Source: Halorhabdus amylolytica
Lineage (GTDB): Archaea; Halobacteriota; Halobacteria; Halobacteriales; Haloarculaceae
Length of the DNA: 64,000 nucleotides
Direction: 5' to 3'
Assembly (NCBI RefSeq): GCF_004944975.1
Contig: NZ_SPQG01000004.1
Coordinates: forward strand, 162,569 to 226,568
The notes below the pieces were generated by a model. That model did no database searches. It was not told the DNA's origin and saw only the letters and a program-made list of their open reading frames with translations. A program made the position numbers and the translations under genes. Below, in pieces: positions 1-9,088 of this stretch (positions are counted from its first letter, which is position 1; each line of letters begins with the position of its first letter).

Positions 1-34
1 ACCTCTAAGTGACTTCCCGGCCGCCCAACGAGTA

Positions 35-709
35 GTGCAAACCGTTGCCGTCCTGCCCGCGTACAACGAGGCCGACACGATCGGCCCGGTGATCGAGGGC
101 ACCCGTGAGCACGTCGAGGAAATCGTCGTCGTCGACGACGGCTCTAGCGACGGCACCGCCGACCTCGCACGCGAGCGCGGCGCGACGGTGATCGAACACG
201 TCTTCAACACGGGCGTCGGCGGCGCGGTCCGGACCGGTTACCGATACGCGATCGAGAACGACTACGATTTCGTCCTCCAGATCGACGCCGACGGCCAGCA
301 CGACCCCGCGGAGATTCCCCGACTACTGGAAGCCGCTGTGGACGCCGACATGGTGATCGCCAGCCGCTACCGAAACGGCAGCCTCGCGGAGTACTCGTTC
401 GTCCGACGGGCCGGGATCCGCTTCTTCACGGATGTCGTCAACGTACTCGGAAGTGTCGACGTGACGGACGTGACCAGCGGCTTTCGCGTCTACCGGGTCG
501 AGGCCCTCGCCGACATCCTGCATCGTTCGGACGACCACTGGGCGGTCGAACAAACCCTGGAGGCCGCACGCCGCGACCAGCGTATCGTCGAGGTCTCGGT
601 TGCGATGCCGACACGCGAGACCGGTGAGTCACAGTTCACGCTTGAGACGTTCGTCCGCTATCCCTTCCGGATGATGGACGTCGTCCTCCGGGTGCTGCTC
701 TTTCGCTAA
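35..709 (+). CDS. GT2 family glycosyltransferase (dolichyl-phosphate sugar synthase-like)
   Basis: This is a GT-A fold, family 2 glycosyltransferase. Relatives transfer a sugar from a nucleotide sugar to a polyprenyl phosphate on the cytoplasmic face of the membrane. The N-terminal VAVLPAYNEAD strand-loop, the nucleotide-binding DDGSSDGT (residues 34-41) and the metal-binding region QIDADGQHDP (82-91) are all visible. It consists of the soluble catalytic domain only (224 residues), without C-terminal membrane helices. The GTG at 35 fits the usual N-terminus, but the frame is open to the left edge and could start outside the window. It lies 2 nt before a DUF2304 gene and heads a four-gene cluster with a deacetylase and a flippase-like membrane protein, which points to surface glycan or glycolipid synthesis. 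The acceptor cannot be read from sequence. Confidence 0.9.
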   Translation: MQTVAVLPAYNEADTIGPVIEGTREHVEEIVVVDDGSSDGTADLARERGATVIEHVFNTGVGGAVRTGYRYAIENDYDFVLQIDADGQHDPAEIPRLLEAAVDADMVIASRYRNGSLAEYSFVRRAGIRFFTDVVNVLGSVDVTDVTSGFRVYRVEALADILHRSDDHWAVEQTLEAARRDQRIVEVSVAMPTRETGESQFTLETFVRYPFRMMDVVLRVLLFR

Positions 710-711
710 CC

Positions 712-1068
712 ATGGTCGAATACACGATAGTCAACCTCGTGGCCGCGCTCGTGGGCGTACTCTTTCTCGCCAATGGCTATTACCTGGTCCGGCGCGGCCG
801 CGAGGCGATGGCGCTTTTCGTCACCTCGCTCGCGGTCGGGGCCGGTCTGCTCTTCGTCGCCGCCTTTCCCAACGTCTTCGAGGTCGTCGCGACCGTCCTC
901 GGCCTCGAACTCAAGGCCCGGGCGATCCTGGTCATCTCGAACCTGACGCTGTTCGTGCTCGTCATCTACCTGCTGAACCGCATCGGAACGCTGTACGATC
1001 GCGTCTCGCGACTCAACGAACAGGTCAGCCTGCTGGAAACCGAACGCCGGGATCGCTCAGATGAGTGA
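712..1068 (+). CDS. DUF2304 small membrane protein
   Basis: A 118-residue membrane protein with three hydrophobic helices (about residues 5-25, 35-60 and 66-88). A charged, coiled-coil-like tail follows, in the pattern LYDRVSRLNEQVSLLE, which is the layout typical of DUF2304. These proteins often sit beside GT2 transferases and are thought to be membrane partners of them; the molecular role is unknown. The start codon follows the glycosyltransferase stop by 2 nt and the stop overlaps the next gene by 8 nt, so the genes are translationally coupled. Family assignment rests on the helix-plus-coiled-coil layout and context. Confidence 0.75.
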   Translation: MVEYTIVNLVAALVGVLFLANGYYLVRRGREAMALFVTSLAVGAGLLFVAAFPNVFEVVATVLGLELKARAILVISNLTLFVLVIYLLNRIGTLYDRVSRLNEQVSLLETERRDRSDE

Positions 1069-1966
1069 GTACGCAGCCCTGACGATCGATGTCGAACTGT
1101 TCTCCCAGACGCCGGCCTACCGGGCCGCCTCCGGATCGACCGATCGCGCCGGGATCGGCCTGGACGGTCTGGCGTTCCTGAAGGATTCCCTCGAAGACGC
1201 GAACGCGACAACGACCTGTTTCGTCGTCTCGGAGATCGCCGAGACTCATCCCGAAACCGTCCGTTCGCTCTCCGTCGCCGGCCACGAGATCGGTTCACAC
1301 ACTTACACTCATCGACTGCTGACCGATCTGGAACCGGGCGAGCGCTACGAGGAATTAGTCCGTTCGAAGGAAACGCTCGAAGCGACGACCGGCACGACCG
1401 TCGAGGGGTTTCGTGCTCCCGCGTTCGACTTCGGTCCCGATCACTTCCACGCGCTGGCTGCCGCCGGCTACGGCTACGACGCCAGCGTCGTCGCCAGCCG
1501 GACGATTCCGGGTTTCTACGGCGGCGAGTATCGCCTGCAGCACCCGGCTCCCGCGACCCACATCGATCCGACTGCACCGGATTCGATCACGGCCATACCC
1601 ACGAGCGTGATGCCCGGGTTCCGGCTCCCGCTGACTGGCTTCTGGCTTCGATTGTTCGGCGTTCGCTATACGATCCTCGGGATGAAACTACTCGCCCGCC
1701 GCGGGATCGCGCCCGTGCTGTATGTCCATCCCTGGGAGTTCGTCGATCTGCCGGACGTGGAGGGAGTTCCCCGGCGCGTGACGTTCCGGACGGGCGTCTG
1801 GATGCGTCGGGCGGTCGAGCGGATACTCGATCAGCCATTCGCGTTCAGGAGTCTTCGGCGGATCCTCGCGGACGCCGACATCCGGACCGGATCGATGACG
1901 CCGACGGACAGCGAGGAGACTGATCTCGACGATCGATCGACGATCCCGGACAGCGAGGCGCAGTAG
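1061..1966 (+). CDS. Polysaccharide deacetylase (NodB / CE4 family)
   Basis: A carbohydrate esterase 4 family enzyme that removes N- or O-acetyl groups from a glycan. It carries the NodB motif 1 (LTIDVE, about residues 7-12), motif 2 with the metal-binding histidines (HEIGSHTYTH, about 71-80) and motif 3 (GFRAPAFDF, about 114-122). A conserved HPWE near residue 224 fits the C-terminal catalytic His region. No signal peptide is visible, so it probably acts on a cytoplasmic or lipid-linked intermediate made by the adjacent glycosyltransferase. The tail after residue 280 is acidic and low in complexity. Its start overlaps the DUF2304 stop by 8 nt, and a membrane protein follows after 1 nt. The exact substrate is unknown. 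Confidence 0.9.
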   Translation: MSEYAALTIDVELFSQTPAYRAASGSTDRAGIGLDGLAFLKDSLEDANATTTCFVVSEIAETHPETVRSLSVAGHEIGSHTYTHRLLTDLEPGERYEELVRSKETLEATTGTTVEGFRAPAFDFGPDHFHALAAAGYGYDASVVASRTIPGFYGGEYRLQHPAPATHIDPTAPDSITAIPTSVMPGFRLPLTGFWLRLFGVRYTILGMKLLARRGIAPVLYVHPWEFVDLPDVEGVPRRVTFRTGVWMRRAVERILDQPFAFRSLRRILADADIRTGSMTPTDSEETDLDDRSTIPDSEAQ

Positions 1967-1967
1967 C

Positions 1968-2993
1968 GTGGTTCGACGTTCGCCGAGAGCGATCGCGATC
2001 ACGCTGGCGCAGTATGCCGTGGCCGTCGTGGCGCTGTACTGGTTGCTCACACAGGTCGAGCTGGCGGACGTGTGGTCGCTGCTGGTGCGTCTCGACCCTG
2101 GGACCGTCCTCGCACTGCTGGCCGTGACGGTCGTCGGACTGCTCGGCCGGTTTGACACCTACTACGTCTTGATCGGTCGTCTCGGGCCTGCCAGGTTCCG
2201 CGACGCCGCGGCCATCGACCTCGTCGTGAACTTCGTCAACCAGTTGCTCCCTTCGCGGCTCTCCGGGCGGGTCGCCGCGCCGTTCGTCATCCGGCACTAC
2301 ACGGGACTGTCCCTCCCGGACGCGACGGCCATCGCCGGACTCCACACCGCCATGTTCGCGCTCTGTTACGCCCTGGTCGCGGCGGTCGGTCTGGTCGTCG
2401 CACTCCCGGGGCTGTCCGTCGGACTCGCTCTCCTGCTCGCGGTCTCGATCGGATTGTATCTCGTTGCCGGCCTGACCGTCCTGCTCGGTGGAGCCAATCT
2501 CACGGTCCTCGACCGCCTGCTGGCTCCCCTTCGGCGGCTGTTTGCCCGCGTGCCGATCGTCGGGGACGCCGCGGCCGAGCGGCTGGACGGACTGGTCGGG
2601 TTCACGACGGAGTCGACAGCGACGTTCCGGGAACTCGTCGTCCTGCCCCGCGTCTGGGTACGGTATGCGGCCGGCTGGGCGGTCAAACACGTCCTCGCGT
2701 CGGGGGTCCGGGTATGGCTGCTGTTCGGTGCCTTCGGCGCGGGCGTCGAGCCGGCAATCGCCCTCCCGTTGTACCTCGTGGCGGCATACAGCGTCACGCT
2801 CCTGCCGGTGACGCCTGGCGGTATCGGGATCACGGAGGCGACAGCGACGGTCGTCTTCGTCGCGCTCGGGGTCCCCGGTGAGGTCGCCGCCTCGGCGATC
2901 CTCCTCGATCGGGTTCTCGGGGTCTATCTTCCCGCGCTGGCTGGCTGGTATCCTTCGCTGTCGCTGGGGCGACCCGGCTCGGCCACGTCGTAG
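1968..2993 (+). CDS. Lysylphosphatidylglycerol synthase TM-region / AglD-like membrane protein (UPF0104)
   Basis: A polytopic membrane protein of 341 residues with about eight hydrophobic helices. It resembles the membrane domain of lysylphosphatidylglycerol synthases and the C-terminal half of haloarchaeal AglD (UPF0104). The conserved core NFVNQLLPSRLSGRVAAPF (about residues 86-104) and the late glycine-rich segment TPGGIGITEA (about 281-290) are the family's signatures. Haloarchaeal members are implicated in moving or presenting lipid-linked sugars. It starts with GTG one nucleotide after the deacetylase stop, so it is the last gene of the glycan operon. The transported lipid is not identifiable. 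Confidence 0.8.
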   Translation: MVRRSPRAIAITLAQYAVAVVALYWLLTQVELADVWSLLVRLDPGTVLALLAVTVVGLLGRFDTYYVLIGRLGPARFRDAAAIDLVVNFVNQLLPSRLSGRVAAPFVIRHYTGLSLPDATAIAGLHTAMFALCYALVAAVGLVVALPGLSVGLALLLAVSIGLYLVAGLTVLLGGANLTVLDRLLAPLRRLFARVPIVGDAAAERLDGLVGFTTESTATFRELVVLPRVWVRYAAGWAVKHVLASGVRVWLLFGAFGAGVEPAIALPLYLVAAYSVTLLPVTPGGIGITEATATVVFVALGVPGEVAASAILLDRVLGVYLPALAGWYPSLSLGRPGSATS

Positions 2994-3044
2994 TCGGTCG
3001 CCGTCGTCTCGCTCCCGGTTCGGACGCCCCTCCGATCGACATCC

Positions 3045-3050
3045 TTTATT
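3045..3050 (+). promoter_or_regulatory. TATA box of hisA
   Basis: The hexamer TTTATT lies 25-30 nt upstream of the hisA ATG, the distance expected when an archaeal promoter drives a leaderless transcript. Confidence 0.55.
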
Positions 3051-3074
3051 GCGTGGCTGACCCGGATTCGACGT

Positions 3075-3797
3075 ATGTTCCCGGAGTTCGAGGTGGTCCC
3101 GGCCGTCGATATGCAGGACGGACAGGTCGTCCAGTTGGTCGGCGGCGAGCGCGGGACGGGCAAGACCTACGGCGATCCCGTCGCGGCGGCCGAACGCTGG
3201 GTCCAAGCGGGAGCGGAGACGCTCCATCTGGTCGACCTCGACGGGGCTTTCGAGGGTGAACGCGCGAACGCTGACGCCATCGAGGCGATACTCGGGGCCG
3301 TCGACGTCGACATCCAGCTGGGCGGCGGTATCCGGACCCCCGAAGACGCCCGGCCGCTCCTGAACACGGGCGTCGATCGCGTCATCCTCGGCACTGCCGC
3401 TGTCGAGAACCCTGACGTCGTCGCCGAGATCAGCGAGACACATCCCGGGAGTGTGCTCGTCAGTCTCGACGCCAGCGACGGCGAGGTCGTCGTCTCGGGC
3501 TGGACTGAGGGGACTGGCCTCGATCCGGCCCAAGCAGCGGGCAGATACGCCGATCTCGGCGCCGCCGGCATTCTCTTCACCGACGTCGACGTCGAAGGAC
3601 GGCTGGAGGGTGTCCGGACCGGGCCCCTCAAGCGCGTCGTCGACGCTGTCGAGATCCCGGTGATCGCCAGTGGGGGCGTCGCCTCGATCGACGACGTTCG
3701 CGCCGTCAGGGACGCAGGCGCGGCGGCCGTCGTCGTCGGCAGTGCGCTCTACGAAGGGACGGTTACGCTCGGCGAAGCCATGGACGCGGTGCGGTGA
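3075..3797 (+). CDS. hisA: HisA, ProFAR isomerase (histidine biosynthesis)
   Basis: 1-(5-phosphoribosyl)-5-[(5-phosphoribosylamino)methylideneamino]imidazole-4-carboxamide isomerase, the fourth step of histidine synthesis. It is a 240-residue TIM barrel with the N-terminal catalytic Asp in VVPAVDMQDG (residues 6-15), the first phosphate loop QLGGGIRTPEDA (about 78-89), the second Asp in the FTDVDVEG strand (about 159-166) and the second phosphate loop VIASGGVAS (about 196-204). Length and motifs match HisA rather than HisF. It is a single-gene unit; hisB lies about 4 kb downstream, past an MFS gene and a histidine kinase, so the his genes are dispersed here, as is usual in haloarchaea. Confidence 0.96.
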   Translation: MFPEFEVVPAVDMQDGQVVQLVGGERGTGKTYGDPVAAAERWVQAGAETLHLVDLDGAFEGERANADAIEAILGAVDVDIQLGGGIRTPEDARPLLNTGVDRVILGTAAVENPDVVAEISETHPGSVLVSLDASDGEVVVSGWTEGTGLDPAQAAGRYADLGAAGILFTDVDVEGRLEGVRTGPLKRVVDAVEIPVIASGGVASIDDVRAVRDAGAAAVVVGSALYEGTVTLGEAMDAVR

Positions 3798-3883
3798 GCG
3801 GACACCCGTTCGGTGTCGAATCCACATCGGTGGACTGAACTCGCATCCTCACCAAGTGGGTGGTTGTGACGGACAACGGGACC

Positions 3884-5053
3884 ATGCGGAATCGGCGGCT
3901 CTGGACGGCGACGATCCTGCTTGCGGTCGTGCTGTCGGGACTCGGATTGCAGATGCGGGGTGCAGTCATTCCCGAACTCGAAGTCGAATTCGTCGTCGAG
4001 AAGGGGCTGCTGGGTCTGGTCGGACCCGCGGGAACCCTGGGATACGTCGTCTCGATCGCGATCGTCGGCGCGATCGCCGGTCGTCTGGACGTGCTGCGCT
4101 GGTACACGATCGGGATCGCCCTCACCGCACTGACGTTCGTGGGGTTGGGACTCGCGCCGACGTTTCTGGTCTTTCTGGCCGTACTCGTCGTTCGCGGCCT
4201 GGGAGATGGGATCATCCGCGGGCTCGACCGCCCGATGCTCGGTCACCTCTTTCCGGACGCCAGGGGCCGGGCCTTCGGGATGTACGACCTGGCGTGGGCG
4301 GTCGGCTCGGCCGCCGGGCCGCTGGTGATGACCGCCGCGATCGCACTGGGTGACTGGCGGCTGGCCTACTTCGGGCTGGCCGCGGCCCTCGTTCCGGTGG
4401 TCGTCTTCGTCTGGCACCTCGAACTCCCCTTCGAGGAAGGACGGGAAGCGATCCTCGACCGCCGGGCGTTGGGGACGCTCCTTCGGACGAAGGAGATCGC
4501 CGCGATGGCCCTCGCGATGTTCTTCCATACCGGTCTGGAAGGGGGCCTGTTCCTCTGGTTGCCGACGTTCGGCATCGAGGCCGCAGGCCTCTCCCAGTCG
4601 AACGCGAACCTGCTTCTGTCGGCGTTCACGATCGCATATGTTCCCGGCCGGTTCGCCGCGACCGCCGTCGCCGAACGCTACGACTACAGCCTGCTGCTCG
4701 TCGGGATCGAACTCCTGCTGTTGCCCGTGTTCTTCGTCTCGTTTTTCGTCATCTCCGGACTGACGACGTTCCCGGCGGTGTTCGCCCTGGGGATGCTCGT
4801 CTCCGGCGTCTATCCGCTGCTGGTCGCGTTCGGGACCGACGCTGCGCCCGAATACAGCGCCCCGATCAACGCTATCGCCGCCGTGTCTTCGTCGATCAGT
4901 TTCGCGCTGGTCCCCATGGCGATGGGCTTCGTCGCGGAAGCCCAGGGCATCAGACCGGCGATGTGGATCCCGCTGGTCCTGGCACTGGGCGTGTTGCCGA
5001 CGATCCTGGCCGCTCGACGGTCGATCTCGATCCGGGACGGTCGAGGGGAGTGA
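3884..5053 (+). CDS. MFS transporter (paralogue of the two tandem MFS genes at 49-52 kb)
   Basis: A 12-helix major facilitator superfamily transporter of about 389 residues; the substrate is unknown. The signature QMRGAVIPELE after helix 1, GPAGTLGY in helix 2 and RGLDRPMLGHLFPDARGRAFG in the loop before helix 4 recur almost position for position in the two MFS genes at 49204-50382 and 50542-51714. The three therefore form one subfamily. The ATG at 3884 gives an N-terminus of the same length as those paralogues; an upstream in-frame GTG at 3860 would add eight residues. It stands alone between hisA and a histidine kinase. Confidence 0.85.
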   Translation: MRNRRLWTATILLAVVLSGLGLQMRGAVIPELEVEFVVEKGLLGLVGPAGTLGYVVSIAIVGAIAGRLDVLRWYTIGIALTALTFVGLGLAPTFLVFLAVLVVRGLGDGIIRGLDRPMLGHLFPDARGRAFGMYDLAWAVGSAAGPLVMTAAIALGDWRLAYFGLAAALVPVVVFVWHLELPFEEGREAILDRRALGTLLRTKEIAAMALAMFFHTGLEGGLFLWLPTFGIEAAGLSQSNANLLLSAFTIAYVPGRFAATAVAERYDYSLLLVGIELLLLPVFFVSFFVISGLTTFPAVFALGMLVSGVYPLLVAFGTDAAPEYSAPINAIAAVSSSISFALVPMAMGFVAEAQGIRPAMWIPLVLALGVLPTILAARRSISIRDGRGE

Positions 5054-5113
5054 GCCGGCTTGAACTCTCCGAAGGATTAACTCTCGGACCCCACAAAGGG
5101 CGAGCGTGGTTGT

Positions 5114-7732
5114 ATGAGCGAACACGGGGGACTCGAAGTACTGGTGGTGGCCGTGGACTCGACCTTCGGCGGCGCGGTCGTCGAAGCGGTCGAACGGACG
5201 GGGAAAGTGTCCACCGCGGATTACGTAGAGGGAGATGCTACCGGTTTCTCGCTGGACGAGACGGACGCAGTCGATGGTGCCGTCGTCGATGGCCGGATCG
5301 CGGAGCCAGCGACTGTCGTCGATCGGCTCACCGGCGAAGAGGGGCTCCCGGTCGTCGTCCTGATCGATCCGTCCGAGAACGCTGAAACGCTCACCCGTAC
5401 GATCGAGGCAGGTGCGACAGACGTGTTCCCCAGGACGGCAACGGACGCACAGTGCGAACTGGTCGTCGAGCGGATCGCCAGCGACCACAGCGATCCGCCA
5501 TCGGCGATCGATAGCCCCATTGACGATCGAGCCTACCGCGAGATATTCGAGCACGTCTCGGACGGGTTGGTGATCCACGACCCCGAGAGCGGCGAGATCC
5601 TCGACGTCAACGACCAGTACTGCGAGCTAACAGGGTACGAGCGTGAGGAATTACTCGACGAGACGGTTCGGTTGATCGTTCCCGAGGACCCGGAGTATAC
5701 TTACGAGGATGCGATCACACGCATCGAGAGAGCCCGGGAGACGGGTCCACAATTGTTCGAATTCAAAAACCAGCGCAAGAACGGCGAGGAGTTCGTCGGC
5801 GAGGTTCACCTCAGCACAATCGAACTCGGTGGTTCCGAGCGGGTGCTCGCGAGCGTACGGGACGTGACCGAACGCAAGCGTCACGAACGTGAGTACGAAC
5901 AGATATTCAACGGCGTCAACGACATCATCGCCGTTCGGGACCCTGAGACCGGTGATATCGTCGACGTCAATCGAGCCTACGCGGACTTGCTCGGCTACGA
6001 GCGCGAGGAGATGCGGGGCATGAGTATCGGTGATGTCGGCGTCCGCGAGGACGGATACGACACCGAACGGGGGATGGAACACATACAGACGGTGATGGAC
6101 TCGGAGACGCCCGTCGAGTTCGAGTGGAAAGTCGAAGACGCCGATGGACGATCCCACCACATGAACGTTCGGGGGACGGAAGCGGTGATCAATGGCGAAC
6201 GACGGTACCTGGCGATCGGCCGCGACGTGACCGAACGCAAGCGTCGCGAACGCGCGATCGAGACGCTCCAGCGGGTGACCGAACGACTCCAGACGGCCAC
6301 GACTCCCGGAGCGGTCGCCTCGATCGTCGCCGAGACGACCAGCGATATGCTCGATCTCCCGCTTGCGATCTGTTGGTTTCACGACGACGATACCGACCGG
6401 CTGGAACCTGCCGCGGCGACCGATAGCGTTCACGACGCCGGTCTGCTGTCGGGAATCTCCGCCGATCGCTACGAGTACGACGTGTACGCTGAGGGACGCG
6501 TGGATACGTATCGCCCGAACGAACGGACGTCGGACAATCCGATCGAAACCGGCGTCCTGTTGCCGCTGGGAGACCACGGTCTCGTTGCTGCAGGGACACG
6601 CAGAGAGATCAATATCGATACGACTGTCCTCGACGTGGCGAAGGCACTGGCTGATCACGTCACAACGGCGTTAAATCGTGTCGAACAGGCACGGGCCGTC
6701 CGGGAGAGTGAACGCCGGTTCCGGTTGATCGCCGAGCGAATCGACGAAGTGATCTATCTCGCCGAACCGGACTTCTCGGACGTTTTGTACGTCAATCCCG
6801 CGTACGAGGATATCTGGGGACAGCCCGTAGAGGAGCTCTACGACGACGCCACAGCGTTCTTCGGGACGGTCGACGAGCGCGACCGGTCGTCGTTCAGGGC
6901 CGACTTCGAGGACATGCTCGCGGACATCGAAGCTGGGGAGGCCGACGACAGCTACGAGTTCGAGTACCGCCTACGCCGACCGGACGGTGAGGTGCGCTGG
7001 ATCAATGCGACCGGTTACATCGTCGATCTGCCGGACGAACAGCGCCGGTACGTCGGCGTCGTCGACGACGTCACCGAGCGCAAGCGACGTGAACAGCGCC
7101 TGGAGGTGTTCAACAGGATCTTGCGCCACAATCTCCGCAATCAACTCGACGTGATCCGGAGCCACGCGGAGGCGATGGCCGAGTATACGTCGGGCAGTCA
7201 CGCCGAGCAGCTCGTGAGTGCGGTCGACGAATTGGCCACGATCGGTGCTCGAACGCGGGAGATCGACCGAATCATGTCGACGGACGAGACGACGACCGAG
7301 ATTTTCCTCTCGGAACTGCTCCGGGAGACTGTCGAGGCGATGGGGTCGGAGTACAACGACGTGAGGGTAACGACCGAGGGGCTATCGTCTGCCACCCTCC
7401 GGACGAACGAACGGGCGGTGACGATAGCGATCGAAAGTGCACTGGAAAACGCGTTCGAACACGCCGAATCGATGGTGACTGTCGCTATCGAGGAGAGTCC
7501 GGACGGCTACACCCTCACGATCGAAGACGACGGGCTCGGCATTCCCGAGGCGGAACTCACGCCGATCGAGGTCGGGATGGAGACGGACTTCCAGCACGGA
7601 CGGGGGCTCGGACTGTGGCAACTCCGGTGGAGTGTCGATACACTCAACGGGGAACTATCGTTCGATACGACAGAGGGGACCACTGTCCGAATCACGATTC
7701 CCGACCGGAACGAGTCGAGTTGCGCAGATTGA
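5114..7732 (+). CDS. Multi-domain sensor histidine kinase (receiver-like, 3 PAS, GAF-like, HisKA, HATPase)
   Basis: A soluble 872-residue haloarchaeal sensor kinase. The N-terminal 125 residues look like a receiver domain with a weak phosphoacceptor region. PAS 1 (about 140-258) and PAS 2 (about 260-375) each end in a DVTERKR motif, a GAF-like segment follows (about 380-530), then PAS 3 (about 535-660, again ending DVTERKR). The H-box is RILRHNLRNQ with His672. The ATPase domain has its N-box Asn779 (ENAFEH), DDGLGIP at about 805 and the GRGLGLW G2 box. No membrane helix is seen, so it should sense a cytoplasmic signal. No response regulator gene is adjacent, so the partner is unknown. Confidence 0.92.
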   Translation: MSEHGGLEVLVVAVDSTFGGAVVEAVERTGKVSTADYVEGDATGFSLDETDAVDGAVVDGRIAEPATVVDRLTGEEGLPVVVLIDPSENAETLTRTIEAGATDVFPRTATDAQCELVVERIASDHSDPPSAIDSPIDDRAYREIFEHVSDGLVIHDPESGEILDVNDQYCELTGYEREELLDETVRLIVPEDPEYTYEDAITRIERARETGPQLFEFKNQRKNGEEFVGEVHLSTIELGGSERVLASVRDVTERKRHEREYEQIFNGVNDIIAVRDPETGDIVDVNRAYADLLGYEREEMRGMSIGDVGVREDGYDTERGMEHIQTVMDSETPVEFEWKVEDADGRSHHMNVRGTEAVINGERRYLAIGRDVTERKRRERAIETLQRVTERLQTATTPGAVASIVAETTSDMLDLPLAICWFHDDDTDRLEPAAATDSVHDAGLLSGISADRYEYDVYAEGRVDTYRPNERTSDNPIETGVLLPLGDHGLVAAGTRREINIDTTVLDVAKALADHVTTALNRVEQARAVRESERRFRLIAERIDEVIYLAEPDFSDVLYVNPAYEDIWGQPVEELYDDATAFFGTVDERDRSSFRADFEDMLADIEAGEADDSYEFEYRLRRPDGEVRWINATGYIVDLPDEQRRYVGVVDDVTERKRREQRLEVFNRILRHNLRNQLDVIRSHAEAMAEYTSGSHAEQLVSAVDELATIGARTREIDRIMSTDETTTEIFLSELLRETVEAMGSEYNDVRVTTEGLSSATLRTNERAVTIAIESALENAFEHAESMVTVAIEESPDGYTLTIEDDGLGIPEAELTPIEVGMETDFQHGRGLGLWQLRWSVDTLNGELSFDTTEGTTVRITIPDRNESSCAD

Positions 7733-7833
7733 CCCCGGCAGCCCTCCTCACGGGGGTTCTCATTGAGTCGGATCCCGATGGAGTCCTCGGCGCAACTGCT
7801 CCTCTCTGTGGGAAACCCCTCGGAAGGCGCAAT

Positions 7834-7844
7834 CACCAAATACG
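7834..7844 (+). promoter_or_regulatory. Putative hisB promoter element
   Basis: An AT-rich tract CACCAAATACG is centred about 26 nt before the chosen hisB start, in an otherwise GC-rich gap. It supports the start at 7865 over an in-frame ATG about 100 nt further upstream. Confidence 0.35.
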
Positions 7845-7864
7845 AGGGTGCGCTTGCCTGTCGT

Positions 7865-8452
7865 ATGACCGACCGGACCGCCGCAGTCACCCGCGAGACC
7901 GGCGAGACGTCGATCGAGGTCACGCTCGACCTCGACGGCGACGGCGAGGCCACTGTCGAGACCGACGTTGGCTTCCTCGATCACATGCTCGATTCGTTCG
8001 CCACCCATGGCCTGTTCGACCTCACGGTACGATGTGACGGCGATCTGGAGGTCGACGAGCATCACACCGTCGAGGACGTCGCGATCGCTTTGGGGGAGGC
8101 CTTCGACGAGGCGCTGGGCGAGCGCCGCGGGATCGTCCGCTTTGCCGACCGTCGCGTCCCACTGGATGAGGCCGTCGCCGGGATCGTGCTGGACGTCAGC
8201 GGTCGTCCATTTTTCGCCTTCGAGGGCGAGTTCTCCCAGGCGGAGGTGGGCGAGTTGACGGCCGCGCTTGCCAGGCACTTCCTGCGATCGCTGGCGACGA
8301 ACGCGGGGCTGACGCTGCACGCCGAGATCGAGGGAGTCAACGCCCACCACGAGATCGAGGCGCTGTTCAAGGGGCTCGCGCGAGCCTTAGACGACGCGAC
8401 GCGGATCGACGATCGACGGGGAGCGACCCCCTCGACGAAGGGTCAACTATGA
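7865..8452 (+). CDS. hisB: HisB, imidazoleglycerol-phosphate dehydratase
   Basis: Dehydrates imidazole glycerol phosphate to imidazole acetol phosphate, a mid-pathway step of histidine synthesis. The single-domain protein (195 residues) has the Mn-binding motifs GFLDHML (about 36-42), [16 protein letters not shown] (about 63-78) and, in the second half-repeat, [20 protein letters not shown]. An in-frame start lies 34 codons upstream, but the extra segment has no family similarity, and the shorter start has a TATA-like tract at the right distance. Its stop overlaps the ATG of the next gene (ATGA), so the two are translated together. Confidence 0.95.
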   Translation: MTDRTAAVTRETGETSIEVTLDLDGDGEATVETDVGFLDHMLDSFATHGLFDLTVRCDGDLEVDEHHTVEDVAIALGEAFDEALGERRGIVRFADRRVPLDEAVAGIVLDVSGRPFFAFEGEFSQAEVGELTAALARHFLRSLATNAGLTLHAEIEGVNAHHEIEALFKGLARALDDATRIDDRRGATPSTKGQL

Positions 8453-8970
8453 CCGACGAGTCGGCCTCCTTCGAGGCGATCATGGGAAAGTTCGAGGACA
8501 GTCCCAGCCAACAGCGGGTCATCCGCCTCCTGCTGGAACGGGGCTTCTCGGTCAACGACGAGGGGCGGGTGGTCTCGGGCGGTATCGAGATCCCCAACAC
8601 CGGGATCGCCCGAGAGATCGATGTCGACCGACGGGTCGTCGACGCGACGACGGATGCGATCCTGGCCGATCCCGAACTCCGGCGAATCTTTCAGAACATC
8701 TCGGCGATCCCCAGCCTGATGGACCTGGCGCCGGTGCTCGATCTGGCTGCGATGACGGTCGCCGTTCGTGAGGCCGAGGAGTCGGGGATCGTCGCCCGAG
8801 TCACGGGCATGATCGCCAACGAGGACATCTCGATCCGACAGGTCATCACCGAGGACCCGGAGTTCACCGACCAGCCGCGACTGTACGTCATCACCGACGA
8901 GCGACTGCCCGGCGAGTTACTCAACGAGATCCGGGACCTGCCGTTCGTCCACAAGATCGAGTTGCAGTGA
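8449..8970 (+). CDS. ACT-domain regulatory protein with N-terminal HTH-like region
   Basis: A 173-residue protein with an N-terminal helix-turn-helix-like region (about residues 12-65, including [16 protein letters not shown] and [14 protein letters not shown]). A C-terminal ACT domain (about 100-173) begins [22 protein letters not shown] domains bind amino acids, and this arrangement matches archaeal COG2061 proteins, described as predicted allosteric or transcriptional regulators of amino-acid metabolism. Its 4-nt overlap with hisB suggests a role in feedback control linked to histidine or general amino-acid supply. That role is inferred from context. Confidence 0.8.
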   Translation: MTDESASFEAIMGKFEDSPSQQRVIRLLLERGFSVNDEGRVVSGGIEIPNTGIAREIDVDRRVVDATTDAILADPELRRIFQNISAIPSLMDLAPVLDLAAMTVAVREAEESGIVARVTGMIANEDISIRQVITEDPEFTDQPRLYVITDERLPGELLNEIRDLPFVHKIELQ

Positions 8971-8991
8971 CGAGGGTGGGTGAAAGTTGCT

Positions 8992-9057
8992 ATCGAGTCC
9001 CAAGCTATCTGAGCCGGGACCGGGATCGAGCCCCAAGTTACCTGAACCGGGGGCGGG
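8992..9057 (+). repeat. 33-bp imperfect tandem repeat, two copies
   Basis: Copies at 8992-9024 and 9025-9057 agree at 27 of 33 positions. The unit is 11 codons long; in the frame of the downstream DUF2085 gene, four of the six differences are synonymous (SSPKLSEPGPG versus SSPKLPEPGAG). This hints that the stretch is or was translated as an N-terminal extension from a TTG at 8987. Confidence 0.8.
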
Positions 9058-9088
9058 ATTGATGTCACGTCCAGGCCAACCTCCTGTA

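Noticed and set aside
1845-3827. Very long minus-strand open frame (about 660 codons)
   Set aside because: Its translation is Arg/Asp-rich and low in complexity with no motifs, and it overlaps clear plus-strand genes. It is an antisense shadow of high-GC codon usage. The same applies to the roughly 600-codon antisense frame at 3749-5578.
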